Origin: Verrucomicrobiales bacterium
Lineage (GTDB): Bacteria; Verrucomicrobiota; Verrucomicrobiia; Limisphaerales; JAYPXF01
Reading direction: 5' to 3'
Length of the DNA stretch: 42,381 nucleotides
NCBI GenBank assembly: GCA_002715965.1
Contig: PBAL01000008.1
Span: 1-42,381 of the forward strand
Shown: positions 17,586-25,976 of the stretch, piece by piece
How the letters are laid out: every line of letters begins with the position of its first letter
How positions within the stretch are numbered: the stretch's first letter is position 1
The notes under the pieces: model-generated
Databases searched by the model: none
What the model was told of the DNA's origin: nothing
Seen by the model: the letters and a program-made list of their open reading frames with translations, nothing else
Made by a program: the position numbers and the translations under genes

Positions 17586-18575
17586 ATGAACCACTCAATC
17601 CAGTCGCTCCACGAAGATTCACTCAGCCGTCGCGATGTCCTGCGCGGGATCGGGGCAACCATTGCCCTGGCGGCCGTTCCCGGCGGACTGAAAGCCAAGT
17701 CCGTTTCCTCAGGCAAGGACTCACTGCCCATGCAGTTCTACAAGAGCCTCACCGAGACGCAACGCGCGGCCGTCTGTCTGCCGATTGATTCGCCCAAGCG
17801 TGATTTCGTCAGCAACTGGTGGTATGTGCATTCCCAGCAAAAGCTCCATGAGTTCTACACCGATGATCAGCGGGAACTCGTTCAGCAGATCTTTGATTCG
17901 TTCCACCACGAGAAGCATCAGGAAAAAATGCGTAAGCAGGTGCAGAAGGATCTCATGGGCAAGGTAAAGAATACGCCGTCGGTCGGATTCTTTGGAACGC
18001 CGAAGGATGATGATTTTGAGTTCATCTACACCGGGCATCATGTGACGCGTCGTTGCAACGCGCACACCGACAAAGGCTTGGGTTTTGATGGACGTCCGAT
18101 TTTCTACGGAAATTTTGCCAAGGGCTTTCACGAAGGAAAAGATCACGTGGGGAATCCATTCTGGTATCAAGGACTGATCTTCAATGAGTTCCTGCAGACG
18201 CTCAGCGGGAAGCAACGTGAGACCATTCTCGTCGGCCGTCAGCCGCGTTCCGAAAAACCCGCGGAGGTTATCAAGAAACGCAAGACGGACCTGCCGGGAC
18301 TGCATTGCGCCGACCTCAGCAAAGACCAGCAGGTCAAGCTGCTGAAATCCATGCGCCGCATGCTCGTCTTCCTGCGCCCGGACGACGTCTCCGCCACCAT
18401 CAAGGCCATCCGCAAGAATCGGTTGATGGATAAACTCTGGATCTCCTGCTACGGCGGCAAATTCGATATCGGCGATGATGGCGTGTTCGACACCTGGCAG
18501 ATTGAAGGCCCGGACATGGTCTGGTACTTCCGCGGCTTCCCCCACATCCACAGCTACTTCCACGTGGCCGTTTGA
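17586..18575 (+). CDS. Tat-exported DUF3500-like protein
   Basis: A 329-residue protein with a twin-arginine leader (SRRDVLRGIGATIALAAVPG) when read from the ATG at 17586; a TTG 36 nt upstream is weaker. The mature part resembles DUF3500 proteins: a closing segment with WQIEGPDMVWYFRGFPHIHS parallels the DUF3500 gene at 22135, which has YRVQGPSFIMEYANT and HVHATW at the same place. It also has GHHVTRRCNAHTDKG and conserved His residues that could bind metal. The function of DUF3500 is unknown. It lies 85 nt after the octahaem gene on the same strand and may be its partner; Tat export suggests a folded or cofactor-bearing protein. Confidence 0.65.
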   Translation: MNHSIQSLHEDSLSRRDVLRGIGATIALAAVPGGLKAKSVSSGKDSLPMQFYKSLTETQRAAVCLPIDSPKRDFVSNWWYVHSQQKLHEFYTDDQRELVQQIFDSFHHEKHQEKMRKQVQKDLMGKVKNTPSVGFFGTPKDDDFEFIYTGHHVTRRCNAHTDKGLGFDGRPIFYGNFAKGFHEGKDHVGNPFWYQGLIFNEFLQTLSGKQRETILVGRQPRSEKPAEVIKKRKTDLPGLHCADLSKDQQVKLLKSMRRMLVFLRPDDVSATIKAIRKNRLMDKLWISCYGGKFDIGDDGVFDTWQIEGPDMVWYFRGFPHIHSYFHVAV

Positions 18576-19178
18576 TCATTTAGCTCGCGGGAATGGGCAA
18601 CAGCAAGTGCAGTTCATTCGCGCTTCATTAGAACTCCATCTGCGGGCGGGAGGAATCATATCCGTATTCGTCAATCAAGGCGCCAAACGTCGGACCCGGT
18701 TGATCCAGCTTGGAACGCCAATCGCGGATCTTGACGCGGGCGCACGCTCCGGCTGCGACTCGGCGAATCTCGCATCCAAGGTCGATGAATCTTTGCTCCT
18801 CAAGAAAATCGAATGCTCCGGACACTCCGTCAGGAAAGCTCTTCGGTTTCGTTCCGATCAGGCGCAGAGCTCCCTGATGGATGAGAACGGCGACGGATAT
18901 CTGGACAGTGGAGAACAGCAACGTCTGATGGAACTCATGGGAGTCCGCAATGCGGGTGGAACCGCCACCTCACGTCCCAGTTCCAGCAAGAGGCCCAGCC
19001 GAAAAGACAGCGACCGGAAGCGGCCAGAGTTTTGGTGCATTGCTGAATTGGCTGCACCTTGCGCCAGCTCAGACCCTGTGCCGTTGAGTCAAGCCTTCTT
19101 CTCTCGGATGCCACGGAATCGGATGGTCAGACTCTGCGGACGGCGCGGACAGGTTGCCCATCCTGTGAAGACCCTCTT
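18576..19178. other. Relic region: EF-hand fragment and orphan minus-strand reading frame
   Basis: About 600 nt between convergent genes without an intact gene. On the plus strand, near 18878-18940, a reading frame carries a perfect EF-hand loop (DENGDGYLDSGE). On the minus strand, 18921 to 18628 reads LRLIGTKPKSFPDGVSGAFD and continues with RVKIRDWRSKLDQPGPTFG to a stop; it looks protein-like, but no family is recognised and it overlaps the EF-hand stretch. Both are best seen as remnants. A degenerate palindromic repeat lies at 19147-19164. Confidence 0.35.
19147..19164. repeat. Degenerate copy of the GGATGGGC palindrome
   Basis: GGACAGGTTGCCCATCC matches one half of the repeat seen at 7916, 8026 and 25240 and can fold as CAGG/CCTG. 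It lies just downstream of the sulfatase stop at 19179. Confidence 0.4.
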
Positions 19179-21395
19179 TCAATCACCAGTCGCGTTGAAG
19201 CTCAGACCTTCGGCGGCTTTGCCACCCTTGGTTAGTGCACAGGTGAATCGCCAACCTTTCTTATGATCGATAACTTTGAGGATTAGCGCATTCTCTCCTT
19301 TTCGCAGATCGATTCGGTTGTCCTTCACGATTTCGCCGTTGAGCAGACCGCTGACGATGTCGTCGGCGCCGAGGCGGATGGAAAGGTTCTGGTTTGATGG
19401 AGAAATGATGGTCGTCCGGACAAAGGCGCTGCAGTCGTCGTGTTCGCCGATGTTGGCCTGAATATCGATGCGGTTGGGTTCAAAGCCTTTGGTGATCGGC
19501 TGCCACTTGGCATCTTTGGCGAACGCCGGGCCGAAGTCTTCGACGCGTCCGTGTTTCTTGTCTTTGAACGGACCGATGATCTGCCATTCCTTGATGAGAC
19601 CGGTGACTGGACCGGCTTTGCGCCGATTATTGCGCTGCCGCTGCTTCGGTGCACCGGGAACAAAGACTTTACGGCCCATCCAGCGAAGCAGGCATTCGTA
19701 GAGACGCTGGTCTGAGCGTTTGTGTCCTTTGAGAGATTCGAGTGCCGCGTCGGCAGCAGTTCTGTCGCCCAGTTTGTCCATCAACCAAGCGGCCATCATG
19801 ATGACCTCGCCGGCTTCGTCCTTTAGGGCGGCTTTGATGGTAGCGAGGGCGGGCTTGGACTTTAGTTCGAGGAGAAAGAGTCCGCAGATACCCCAGTAGC
19901 GCATGCCTTCATCCGAGCTGGAAAGGGCTTCGACGAAGGTGCTGAGATTCTTTGAATCGCGGGCCAGTGCAAGGTTTGCAATGTCGAGGTATTGCTCAAG
20001 TGGGTACAGCTTTGGATCGCGGACCATGTCGTAGATGGTGACGTTGTTTTCTTCAGCACGACGGACGCGCATGGCTTCGGGAAGCAGCCCGGAGTCGAAG
20101 AGTTCAAGTTGACGTTTACGGAGGGCGGATTTCAGTTCGGTCACTTTCTTCTCATGCTGCCTGGTGCCGATCAGGTTGTGGACGTTGTCGAAGTCATTGA
20201 CCGTGTCGTAGAACTCCTCGGAAACACGTGGACGGAAGAAGCGTCCGGTTATGGCGTCGGTTTTTCCTTCCTGGTGATGTTTGTGCCAGGCACGAGTGGC
20301 GGTCATGTTGTACATGTAGCGGAGTTGCTGGCCGTTCGGCGCCCAGGGCATGTAGTTCTTGATGTAGAGGAATCGTTCGTCGCGGAGGGCGCGGACGTTG
20401 TCGCAAGCTTCATCCGCGCGTTCGCGGAAGCTGAGGTGATAGTTCGGGGCGGGCTCGGTATCTGGCCCGAGAAAGATCCGGCCTTGATATCCTTTGGGAA
20501 CTTCGGCTCCTGCGAGGCTGAGCCAGGTCTTGGGCATGTCGACGAAACTGACAATGCGATCAACGGTCATTCCGGGCTTTTCAGCAGGCCACCATTCATT
20601 CCACTTTTCGGGTATGCGGACGATCAGCGGACAGTGCGTTCCGCTCGAATAAACAAATCGTTTGCTCCGCGCGATCACACCGCCGTGATCCGAGCAATAG
20701 ATGATGATGGTGTCGTCGTAGAGGCCATCAGCTTTCAGTTTTGCGATCACTTCCCCGACCTTGCGGTCCATGTTGCCGACCGCATCGGCGTAACGGGCGT
20801 AGGTCTGTCGAACCTCCGGCAAGTCAGGATGATAGGCGTGAAGCGTCATCTTCGCCGGATCGGTCTTGATGGGGGTGTTCTTCGGGAAGGCGCGGCTTTC
20901 GTGACTGTCCCCAAAGTTCTTGATGGTGAAGAATGGCTGCCCGGGTGCGCGCTGTTCGTATGAGCCACCACCAACCCACGTGTCTTTGTCCGGCCGGTTC
21001 CCGATGTTGTAGTCGGTCTTGCCACCGTTCCCGACGAAGTAGCCGGCTTTTTTCAATTGATCAGGGTAATAGGGGATGCGGTCGTGCGGGATCGCATAAC
21101 GACTCCTCATCGGTTGTGTGCCAATGGATATGGCATAATAACCGGTGATCCACGTCGATCTCGTGGGAGCACACACTGCCGCATTGTCAAAGCAGTGAGT
21201 ATATCGAAAGCCTTCCCTGGCGAGTTGATCAATGTTTGGTGTGTTGGCGTTCTTTGATCCGTAGCAACCGACCCAGGAGATGCTGTTGTCCTCGCTGGTG
21301 ATCCAAAGAATATTGGGTCGATCGACTGCGCCTGCAGTGAAGGCCGTGGCGAGGAAGAAGAGGCAAAGGAGAAGTTGTGTCGGGTGCTGCTTCAT
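19179..21395 (-). CDS. Secreted sulfatase with C-terminal accessory domains
   Basis: A 738-residue protein with a signal peptide (MKQHPTQLLLCLFFLATAFTAGA). The catalytic domain opens with RPNILWITSEDNS and holds the formylglycine signature C75-A-P-T-R79; IIYCSDHGGV supplies the conserved metal-binding DH. Residues about 470-590 look like helical HEAT-type repeats (ALKDEAGEVIMMAAWLMDKL), and about 610-738 form a beta-sandwich resembling the accessory domains that bind sugars (EWQIIGPFKDK, SIRLGADDIVSGLLNGEIV, RKGENALILKVID). This three-part layout is longer than a minimal sulfatase. Substrate is unknown. It converges with the Tat DUF3500-like gene across a relic region. Confidence 0.9.
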   Translation of the reverse strand: MKQHPTQLLLCLFFLATAFTAGAVDRPNILWITSEDNSISWVGCYGSKNANTPNIDQLAREGFRYTHCFDNAAVCAPTRSTWITGYYAISIGTQPMRSRYAIPHDRIPYYPDQLKKAGYFVGNGGKTDYNIGNRPDKDTWVGGGSYEQRAPGQPFFTIKNFGDSHESRAFPKNTPIKTDPAKMTLHAYHPDLPEVRQTYARYADAVGNMDRKVGEVIAKLKADGLYDDTIIIYCSDHGGVIARSKRFVYSSGTHCPLIVRIPEKWNEWWPAEKPGMTVDRIVSFVDMPKTWLSLAGAEVPKGYQGRIFLGPDTEPAPNYHLSFRERADEACDNVRALRDERFLYIKNYMPWAPNGQQLRYMYNMTATRAWHKHHQEGKTDAITGRFFRPRVSEEFYDTVNDFDNVHNLIGTRQHEKKVTELKSALRKRQLELFDSGLLPEAMRVRRAEENNVTIYDMVRDPKLYPLEQYLDIANLALARDSKNLSTFVEALSSSDEGMRYWGICGLFLLELKSKPALATIKAALKDEAGEVIMMAAWLMDKLGDRTAADAALESLKGHKRSDQRLYECLLRWMGRKVFVPGAPKQRQRNNRRKAGPVTGLIKEWQIIGPFKDKKHGRVEDFGPAFAKDAKWQPITKGFEPNRIDIQANIGEHDDCSAFVRTTIISPSNQNLSIRLGADDIVSGLLNGEIVKDNRIDLRKGENALILKVIDHKKGWRFTCALTKGGKAAEGLSFNATGD

Positions 21396-21519
21396 TTCGA
21401 ATGTGGAGTGAGTCTAGCCAGAATTACGGAGCTTCTTACAAGGTGTTTTCTTGAGGGAAAACGTCGCGACTTGCGCGGACTGGTGACTCCCCGGAACCAT
21501 GTGGCGATTGGGAATAAAG

Positions 21520-21951
21520 TTACTCCTGTTCGACGAATGTGAGTTCCGTCATGTAGATCCGCAGGTTCTTTTTGATGGCAGCCAGTTCTTCTTTGCTCGC
21601 CTTGATTCCCTTGAACGGTACGCGTGCATCTTCGGCTGCGAGTTCCATCTGTTCATCGGACATTTCCTGGGGCTTCATCGCGTCGTTCATTACAGCGGCC
21701 AGGCTTCGGCATTTCCGGGTTCCGAGACGATACTTGCTCACCGCGTCGGCAACACTGCGACTGAGTTTGGTCAATGCCGGCGACACGGTCGTCTCACCGG
21801 CGGCAGCTGCAAGGCTGGCTGACAGCTTCGTGTAGTGATCACGTCGCAATTCGCGCTTTAGGCGAATCAGCGACAGCGGGGACTGAATCAATTGTTGCGG
21901 GGTCTTGGTACAGATCGCCCGTGGGAAAGGGTTGGATGACGATCCAACCAA
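21520..21951 (-). CDS. Small unknown protein
   Basis: A 143-residue reading frame from a TTG; the true start may be further in. From about residue 35 onward the sequence is helical and protein-like (KLSASLAAAAGETTVSPAL, LSRSVADAVSKYRLGTRKC, ASKEELAAIKKNLRIYMTEL) and ends TFVEQE. No family is recognised. It is divergent from the DUF3500 gene (start 22135), with 183 nt between. No signal peptide is visible with this start. Codon pattern and coherence support a real gene, but the N-terminal 30 residues are doubtful. Confidence 0.45.
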   Translation of the reverse strand: MVGSSSNPFPRAICTKTPQQLIQSPLSLIRLKRELRRDHYTKLSASLAAAAGETTVSPALTKLSRSVADAVSKYRLGTRKCRSLAAVMNDAMKPQEMSDEQMELAAEDARVPFKGIKASKEELAAIKKNLRIYMTELTFVEQE

Positions 21952-22134
21952 ACGAGAAGAACCGCCACCACGTCCACGTGACCGTTCGAGTGTGTATTGA
22001 TTTTTTCGCGGTGATCAGGAGCTCAACACTCCTTCCGCGTGTTTGACATCGGCGTCACCTTTTCCGCCGAACAACGATTCGGAGAACCACAAAGTTGTTG
22101 CCCAGCAACTGGCGGTGCGGTTTGCTTTGCAGCC

Positions 22135-23196
22135 ATGAAGCAGACTCTCAAATTCGGCGGTGCACTGTTTTGCGCACTGGCTCTCTCGGTTGGCAGTGTC
22201 GGTGCGGCGAAGAAGTCCGGTGGCGTGGCCAAGGCCAGCGCTGCCATGGCCAGCGCGGCCAACAAGTTCCTTACCTCGCTTGATGCGAAACAGATAGCCA
22301 AGGCGGCCTACGAACTCAAGACCGATCAGCGTTTCAAGTGGCACTTCATTCCCACGGAAATGATCAAGGGAGGTCGCACGGGCTTGCCGATGACGGAAAT
22401 GAACGCGCAACAAAAGAAGGCCGCATTGGGCTTGGTGCGTTCGGCAATGAGCAACACGGGTTTCCAGAAAGCCAAGGACATCATGATGCTCGAGGGCATT
22501 CTGAGGGAGAACGAAAAGAACGGCCGTTTTGATCGCAATCCGATCTGGTACTTCGTGTCGATTTTTGGGAAGCCAAGTGCCAAGGGAACCTGGGCCTGGC
22601 GTTTTGAAGGCCACCATCTCTCCCTCGCGTTCACGATCGTTGAGGGCAAAGTGGTCGTGAGCACTCCGTCCTTCATGGGTAGTAATCCGGCGAAAGTGCT
22701 CAGCGGCAAGCGCAAGGGGTTGCGCGTGTTGGGACCGGAAGAGGATCTCGCGCGTGACCTTGCGATTTCACTCTCCGATGAGCAGCGCAAACTCGGTGTC
22801 ATTGCCGGCAAGGCGCCGCGTGACATCCTGACCAGCGCCAATCGTGACGCAAAGATGCTGAAGCCGAAGGGTGTTCCGTTCCGCAATCTTGGCAAGGAGC
22901 AGAAAGACCTCCTGCGAAAGCTCGTGTCCGAATACGTAGGTCGCAATCGCGCTGAATTGGCCAAGGCGGATCTCTCCAAGATCCAGGCTGCCGGTTGGAA
23001 CAATGTTCACTTTGCGTGGGCAGGTGGATTCGAGATGGGGCGGGGCCACTACTACCGCGTGCAGGGCCCGAGTTTCATCATGGAGTACGCCAACACGCAG
23101 AATAAGGCCTATCACGTACATGCGACGTGGCGCGAGTTCGATGGCGACTACGGCGAGGACGTCCTGGCCAAGCACTTTGCCAATGATCACAACTGA
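22135..23196 (+). CDS. Secreted DUF3500 protein
   Basis: A 353-residue protein from the ATG at 22135, where a signal peptide starts (MKQTLKFGGALFCALALSVG, cleavage near VGAAKK). DUF3500 features are WRFEGHHLSLAFTIVEGK and STPSFMGSNPAKV in the centre, then HYYRVQGPSFIMEYANTQN and HVHATWREFDGDYGED at the C-terminus. The GHH and HVH histidines could hold a metal. The function of DUF3500 is unknown; members are common in secreted proteomes of Verrucomicrobia and Planctomycetes. It lies 56 nt before the rRNA methyltransferase gene. A relative with a Tat leader is at 17586. Confidence 0.8.
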   Translation: MKQTLKFGGALFCALALSVGSVGAAKKSGGVAKASAAMASAANKFLTSLDAKQIAKAAYELKTDQRFKWHFIPTEMIKGGRTGLPMTEMNAQQKKAALGLVRSAMSNTGFQKAKDIMMLEGILRENEKNGRFDRNPIWYFVSIFGKPSAKGTWAWRFEGHHLSLAFTIVEGKVVVSTPSFMGSNPAKVLSGKRKGLRVLGPEEDLARDLAISLSDEQRKLGVIAGKAPRDILTSANRDAKMLKPKGVPFRNLGKEQKDLLRKLVSEYVGRNRAELAKADLSKIQAAGWNNVHFAWAGGFEMGRGHYYRVQGPSFIMEYANTQNKAYHVHATWREFDGDYGEDVLAKHFANDHN

Positions 23197-23252
23197 TCTT
23201 TGCAGCAAACCTGCGATCGAGCGCCGCGTATCCAGCGCGGCGCTTTCGCTGA

Positions 23253-24407
23253 ATGACTGAAACGGAACAGAACCACCGGGAACTCAAAGAGGGCGCGCGT
23301 TTCAGCGTGACCATCGAAGATCTCGCCTTTGGTGGCGATGGTGTCGCGCGGATTGACGAGATGGTGGTTTTCGTTCCCTTCACCATCCCCGGCGAACGGG
23401 TCGAGATCGAACTCACCAAGGTCAAGACGGCGTTTGCCCGTGGCCGGATAGTGAATGTGGAGGAGCCATCCGCGAACCGGGTTGAGCCTGCTTGCGGGCA
23501 TTTTGCCGATTGCGGCGGATGCCAGTATCAACACATCGATTATCCGGCGCAGTTGAACCTCAAGCGGAAACAGATCACGGATATCTTTCAACGGATTGGC
23601 GGCTTTGTTGAACCGCCCATTGATTCCGTGGTTCCTTGTCCCCAACCTCTGGGCTATCGCAATCGAATCATGGTGCGCAGCCAGCGCGAGAAGCAAACCG
23701 GGCTGATGAAACTCGGGTTTCTTTCCGCCGAAAGCAAACGGGTCGTGGATCTGGAGAGATGCGCGATTGCAGAGGATGAGGTGAATCGGCAGCTTGCGGA
23801 GGCGCGCCGTTCAATGCCCCCGAAGGGCGGACTGAAGACAGTGTTGCGAAAGATGCCTGCCGATTGGGAGGTGGGCCGCGATTCCTTCTTTCAGAACAAT
23901 TTCTTTCTCCTGCCCAAACTCGTCGAATCGGTTCGCGAATGTTTGAAGGAGGCGAACACTCGCCATCTGATTGATGCCTATTGTGGTGTTGGTTTCTTCA
24001 GCATCGAGTGTGCGGATTTAGTTGAGACTTTCGTAGGTGTGGAGCTTGACGCGCAGGCGATCAAGTCTGCCCGGCAGAACATGGCATCTCGCGAAATCAA
24101 GAACGGACAATACGCCAAGGGCTTTGCTGAAGATTACCTTCCCGGCCTGTTGATGCGTCATCCTGGCGAACAGACGGCCTTGATCATTGACCCTCCCCGG
24201 ACCGGTTGTCCGCCACGATCAATGGAGCGCATACGTCGCGCCAAGCCGCAGCAGGTGATCTATGTGTCCTGTCATCCCGCGACGCTGGCACGCGACTTGA
24301 AGATCCTTTGTGCGGATGGTGTGTATGACCTGAAGCGAGTCGTTCCGCATGACATGTTTCCCCAGACACAACATGTGGAATGCGTGGCAGATCTGAGGGT
24401 GCGATGA
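23253..24407 (+). CDS. rlmD: 23S rRNA (uracil-5-)-methyltransferase, RlmD/TrmA family
   Basis: A 384-residue protein: N-terminal TRAM domain (about 14-72, with LAFGGDGVARID), iron-sulfur cysteines in CGHFADCGGCQYQ and a later ERCAI, SAM-binding motif LIDAYCGVGFFSIECADL, NTP-type IIDPPRTGCP, and the catalytic Cys in YVSCHPATLARDL, with the usual ending DMFPQTQHVECVADL. It methylates C5 of a specific uridine, using SAM. Whether the target is U1939 (RlmD), U747 (RlmC) or tRNA U54 (TrmA) cannot be settled from sequence alone; the Fe-S and TRAM layout favours RlmD. Its last codons overlap the next gene by 4 nt (ATGA). Confidence 0.88.
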   Translation: MTETEQNHRELKEGARFSVTIEDLAFGGDGVARIDEMVVFVPFTIPGERVEIELTKVKTAFARGRIVNVEEPSANRVEPACGHFADCGGCQYQHIDYPAQLNLKRKQITDIFQRIGGFVEPPIDSVVPCPQPLGYRNRIMVRSQREKQTGLMKLGFLSAESKRVVDLERCAIAEDEVNRQLAEARRSMPPKGGLKTVLRKMPADWEVGRDSFFQNNFFLLPKLVESVRECLKEANTRHLIDAYCGVGFFSIECADLVETFVGVELDAQAIKSARQNMASREIKNGQYAKGFAEDYLPGLLMRHPGEQTALIIDPPRTGCPPRSMERIRRAKPQQVIYVSCHPATLARDLKILCADGVYDLKRVVPHDMFPQTQHVECVADLRVR

Positions 24408-25240
24408 AGTTGTTTCACTGGCTCTTTCTTCAATCGGTGGGGCAAGGCTCCGGCCGATCCGTAATTGTCTGTGCCCTGTTGATGGGAGGTTTGAGCGGAC
24501 TCACGTCCTCTGCTACGGCTGCGGATAAGAAAGATGGGAAGAAGAAGGACACCGCTCCAGTCATCGTAACAGTTGTCCCCCCCGGGATTGTTGTCGGGGC
24601 CAAGAACTCGCTCATCGTTCGTGGATTGAATCTCGAGGATGCGGATCGCATCGAGATTGTGGATTCAAAGTTAGAGCTGAAGATTGGCCGAACCGGAACC
24701 ACAAAGCCTTACTCGAAGTATGAGGCGAAGGAGATGGGAGATACCTACGTCGCTGTTGATTTCGAATCTGGGAATGAGTTGCCAAGTATGATCGAGATTC
24801 GCGTTCGAGGGAAAGATGAAAAGTGGTCCAAGCCCTTCGGATTGCCGGCGTTCGAGAACAGCGTTCCGGAGAAAGAAAGCAACGGAGGCTTTCCGAAGGC
24901 ACAATCGACAAGGGTGCCTTCGATCATTCTGGGTGAAATCAAGGAGCGTTTTGACGTGGATGTGTTTCGAATCGCTCTGGAGAAGGGTGACAAACTGACG
25001 GCTGAGGTGTTCGCCAATCGATGCAAATCCCCATTCGATTCCCAGCTCACGTTGTTCGACTACGATGGCAATACGCTGGTAGTCGATGACGATTCGGGAG
25101 AAGGCCGCGATGCGCGTTTGGAGTATCGCTGTGAGAAGTCCGGAAAGTTTTACCTCTCACTCGTCGATGTGAATGATTTGGGTGGCTACGCGCACAAGTA
25201 TTTCCTGCGCTTGAGCAAAACGAGCGCGCAGCTTCAGTAG
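24404..25240 (+). CDS. Secreted PPC-domain protein
   Basis: A 278-residue protein starting at the ATG that overlaps the previous stop (ATGA). The N-terminal leader contains a hydrophobic core (SVIVCALLMGGLSGLTSSATA). Residues about 45-140 look IPT/TIG-like (VVPPGIVVGAKNSLIVRGLN), and about 165-275 form a bacterial pre-peptidase C-terminal (PPC) domain (RFDVDVFRIALEKGDKLTAE, SQLTLFDYDGNTLVVDDD, KFYLSLVDVNDLGGY). PPC domains are secretion or binding modules. The functional link to the methyltransferase is probably only translational coupling. No catalytic domain is seen. Confidence 0.75.
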   Translation: MKLFHWLFLQSVGQGSGRSVIVCALLMGGLSGLTSSATAADKKDGKKKDTAPVIVTVVPPGIVVGAKNSLIVRGLNLEDADRIEIVDSKLELKIGRTGTTKPYSKYEAKEMGDTYVAVDFESGNELPSMIEIRVRGKDEKWSKPFGLPAFENSVPEKESNGGFPKAQSTRVPSIILGEIKERFDVDVFRIALEKGDKLTAEVFANRCKSPFDSQLTLFDYDGNTLVVDDDSGEGRDARLEYRCEKSGKFYLSLVDVNDLGGYAHKYFLRLSKTSAQLQ

Positions 25241-25260
25241 GACGGGCAAATTGCCCATCC
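25240..25260. repeat. Single palindromic repeat GGACGGGC...GCCCATCC
   Basis: GGACGGGCAAATTGCCCATCC contains a 6-bp stem, GGGCAA/TTGCCC, around one base. It begins at the stop of the PPC gene and ends 2 nt before the intron-like GTGCG. It belongs to the same family as the copies at 7916-8044 and could act as a terminator. Confidence 0.55.
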
Positions 25261-25262
25261 GA

Positions 25263-25559
25263 GTGCGCCCGTGAGCGGATCGAAACAGCCGGGTGAAAGT
25301 CCTTGTCCGGGTGAGACCTGCGCCCGGTAGTTGAACGTAACTGCGTCGCCGCGAGGCGGGGTGGAGAGCAACGGAAAGCGAACGCTTGGTCGGTAGACGC
25401 AAGCTGAACTCGATTTGGCCGGTCGTCGTGGCGAGCTTGCTGAGATATGGCGAAGCCCAAAGCCCTCGGCAACCAGAAGATAGGTTGGACCCGGGGCGGC
25501 GACAGGTGGTTGGAGGCCGAACAAGCTGAAGTTTCGGGGACGTGAAACGGGGAGATCTG
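25263..25559 (+). ncRNA. Probable group II intron 5' fragment (domain I), truncated
   Basis: The segment begins GTGCGCCC, matching the GUGYG 5' end of bacterial group II introns, and contains intron-like landmarks: GGGTGAAAGTCC, GTTGAACGTAACTGC, a CGCC-GCGA-GGCG stem with a GNRA tetraloop, GGAAAGCGAACGC, GACGCAAGCTGAACTC, and a closing GTGAAACGGGGAGATCTG as often seen before the maturase ORF. It is dense in small hairpins and has no sensible reading frame of its own. No reverse transcriptase, domain V or 3' end follows; the sequence passes directly into a GFA-type gene on the opposite strand. Recognition is by resemblance to known introns, not by a model search. Confidence 0.6.
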
Positions 25560-25824
25560 TCGGGACCAGCGGTGGTTGCGAAGGTCAAAGAAGTTCCACA
25601 GTCCTGGGAGAAAGTCCGGATGCGTCCGGCCCATTCGAATTGCCCGGGCGCTTCGTTTGTGAATCGGAACTCGCTCTTTGGAAATGAAACCCAGGTCACG
25701 AACGGCGCTGCGCTGCTGCGTCGGCAATCCTCACAATGACAATGCGTGACCGTGGACGGCGTTCCCTTCGCCTTATATCGCATCCCTCCACAGAGACAGG
25801 CCCGGTGAAGATCTTCTCGCTCAT
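25558..25824 (-). pseudogene. GFA-family (CENP-V/GFA zinc) protein, truncated and frameshifted
   Basis: From an ATG at 25824 the first frame gives MSEKIFTG, then a +1/-2 shift is needed at GGGCC to reach ACLCGGMRYKAKGTP. The second frame continues with the zinc motif HCHCEDCRRSSAAPF, then FVTWVSFPKSEFRFTN and QDCGTSLTFATTAGPD. This is a GFA domain (glutathione-dependent formaldehyde-activating-like, zinc-binding). The usual first Cys of the C-terminal CxxCG pair reads Ser here. Homology stops at about 25558, where the intron-like fragment begins, so the last third of the domain is missing. It is a decayed gene with no likely activity. Confidence 0.65.
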
Positions 25825-25976
25825 CGTGAGAGTTTAGCTGTTCATCAGGTCAAAGCAAAGGGGCTCGTTGAAAGGGCAATCGCTGGAGCCCGTTGTCAGC
25901 GTTGGACGGAATCATTCCCCGACTTGCGTGTCCTGCTGGGCGCGGCTAGCCTGCGCGCTCCAAGCGGACTCCGTTT

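Noticed and set aside
17721..18563. Minus-strand frame over the Tat DUF3500-like gene
   Set aside because: Opposite strand has a Tat leader and DUF3500-like motifs; the minus frame has none.
19992..20963. Plus-strand frame of 323 codons
   Set aside because: Antisense to the sulfatase catalytic domain, which has intact signature residues; the long frame is due to GC-rich codon bias.
25047..25727. Long minus-strand frame across the PPC gene end and intron fragment
   Set aside because: It overlaps a well-supported plus-strand gene and structured RNA-like sequence; only scattered GFA pieces are coherent and in another frame.
25921..25976. GCGCGGCTAGCCTGCGC near-palindrome upstream of sorA
   Set aside because: Short and imperfect, with no second copy noticed in the window; could be chance in GC-rich DNA.
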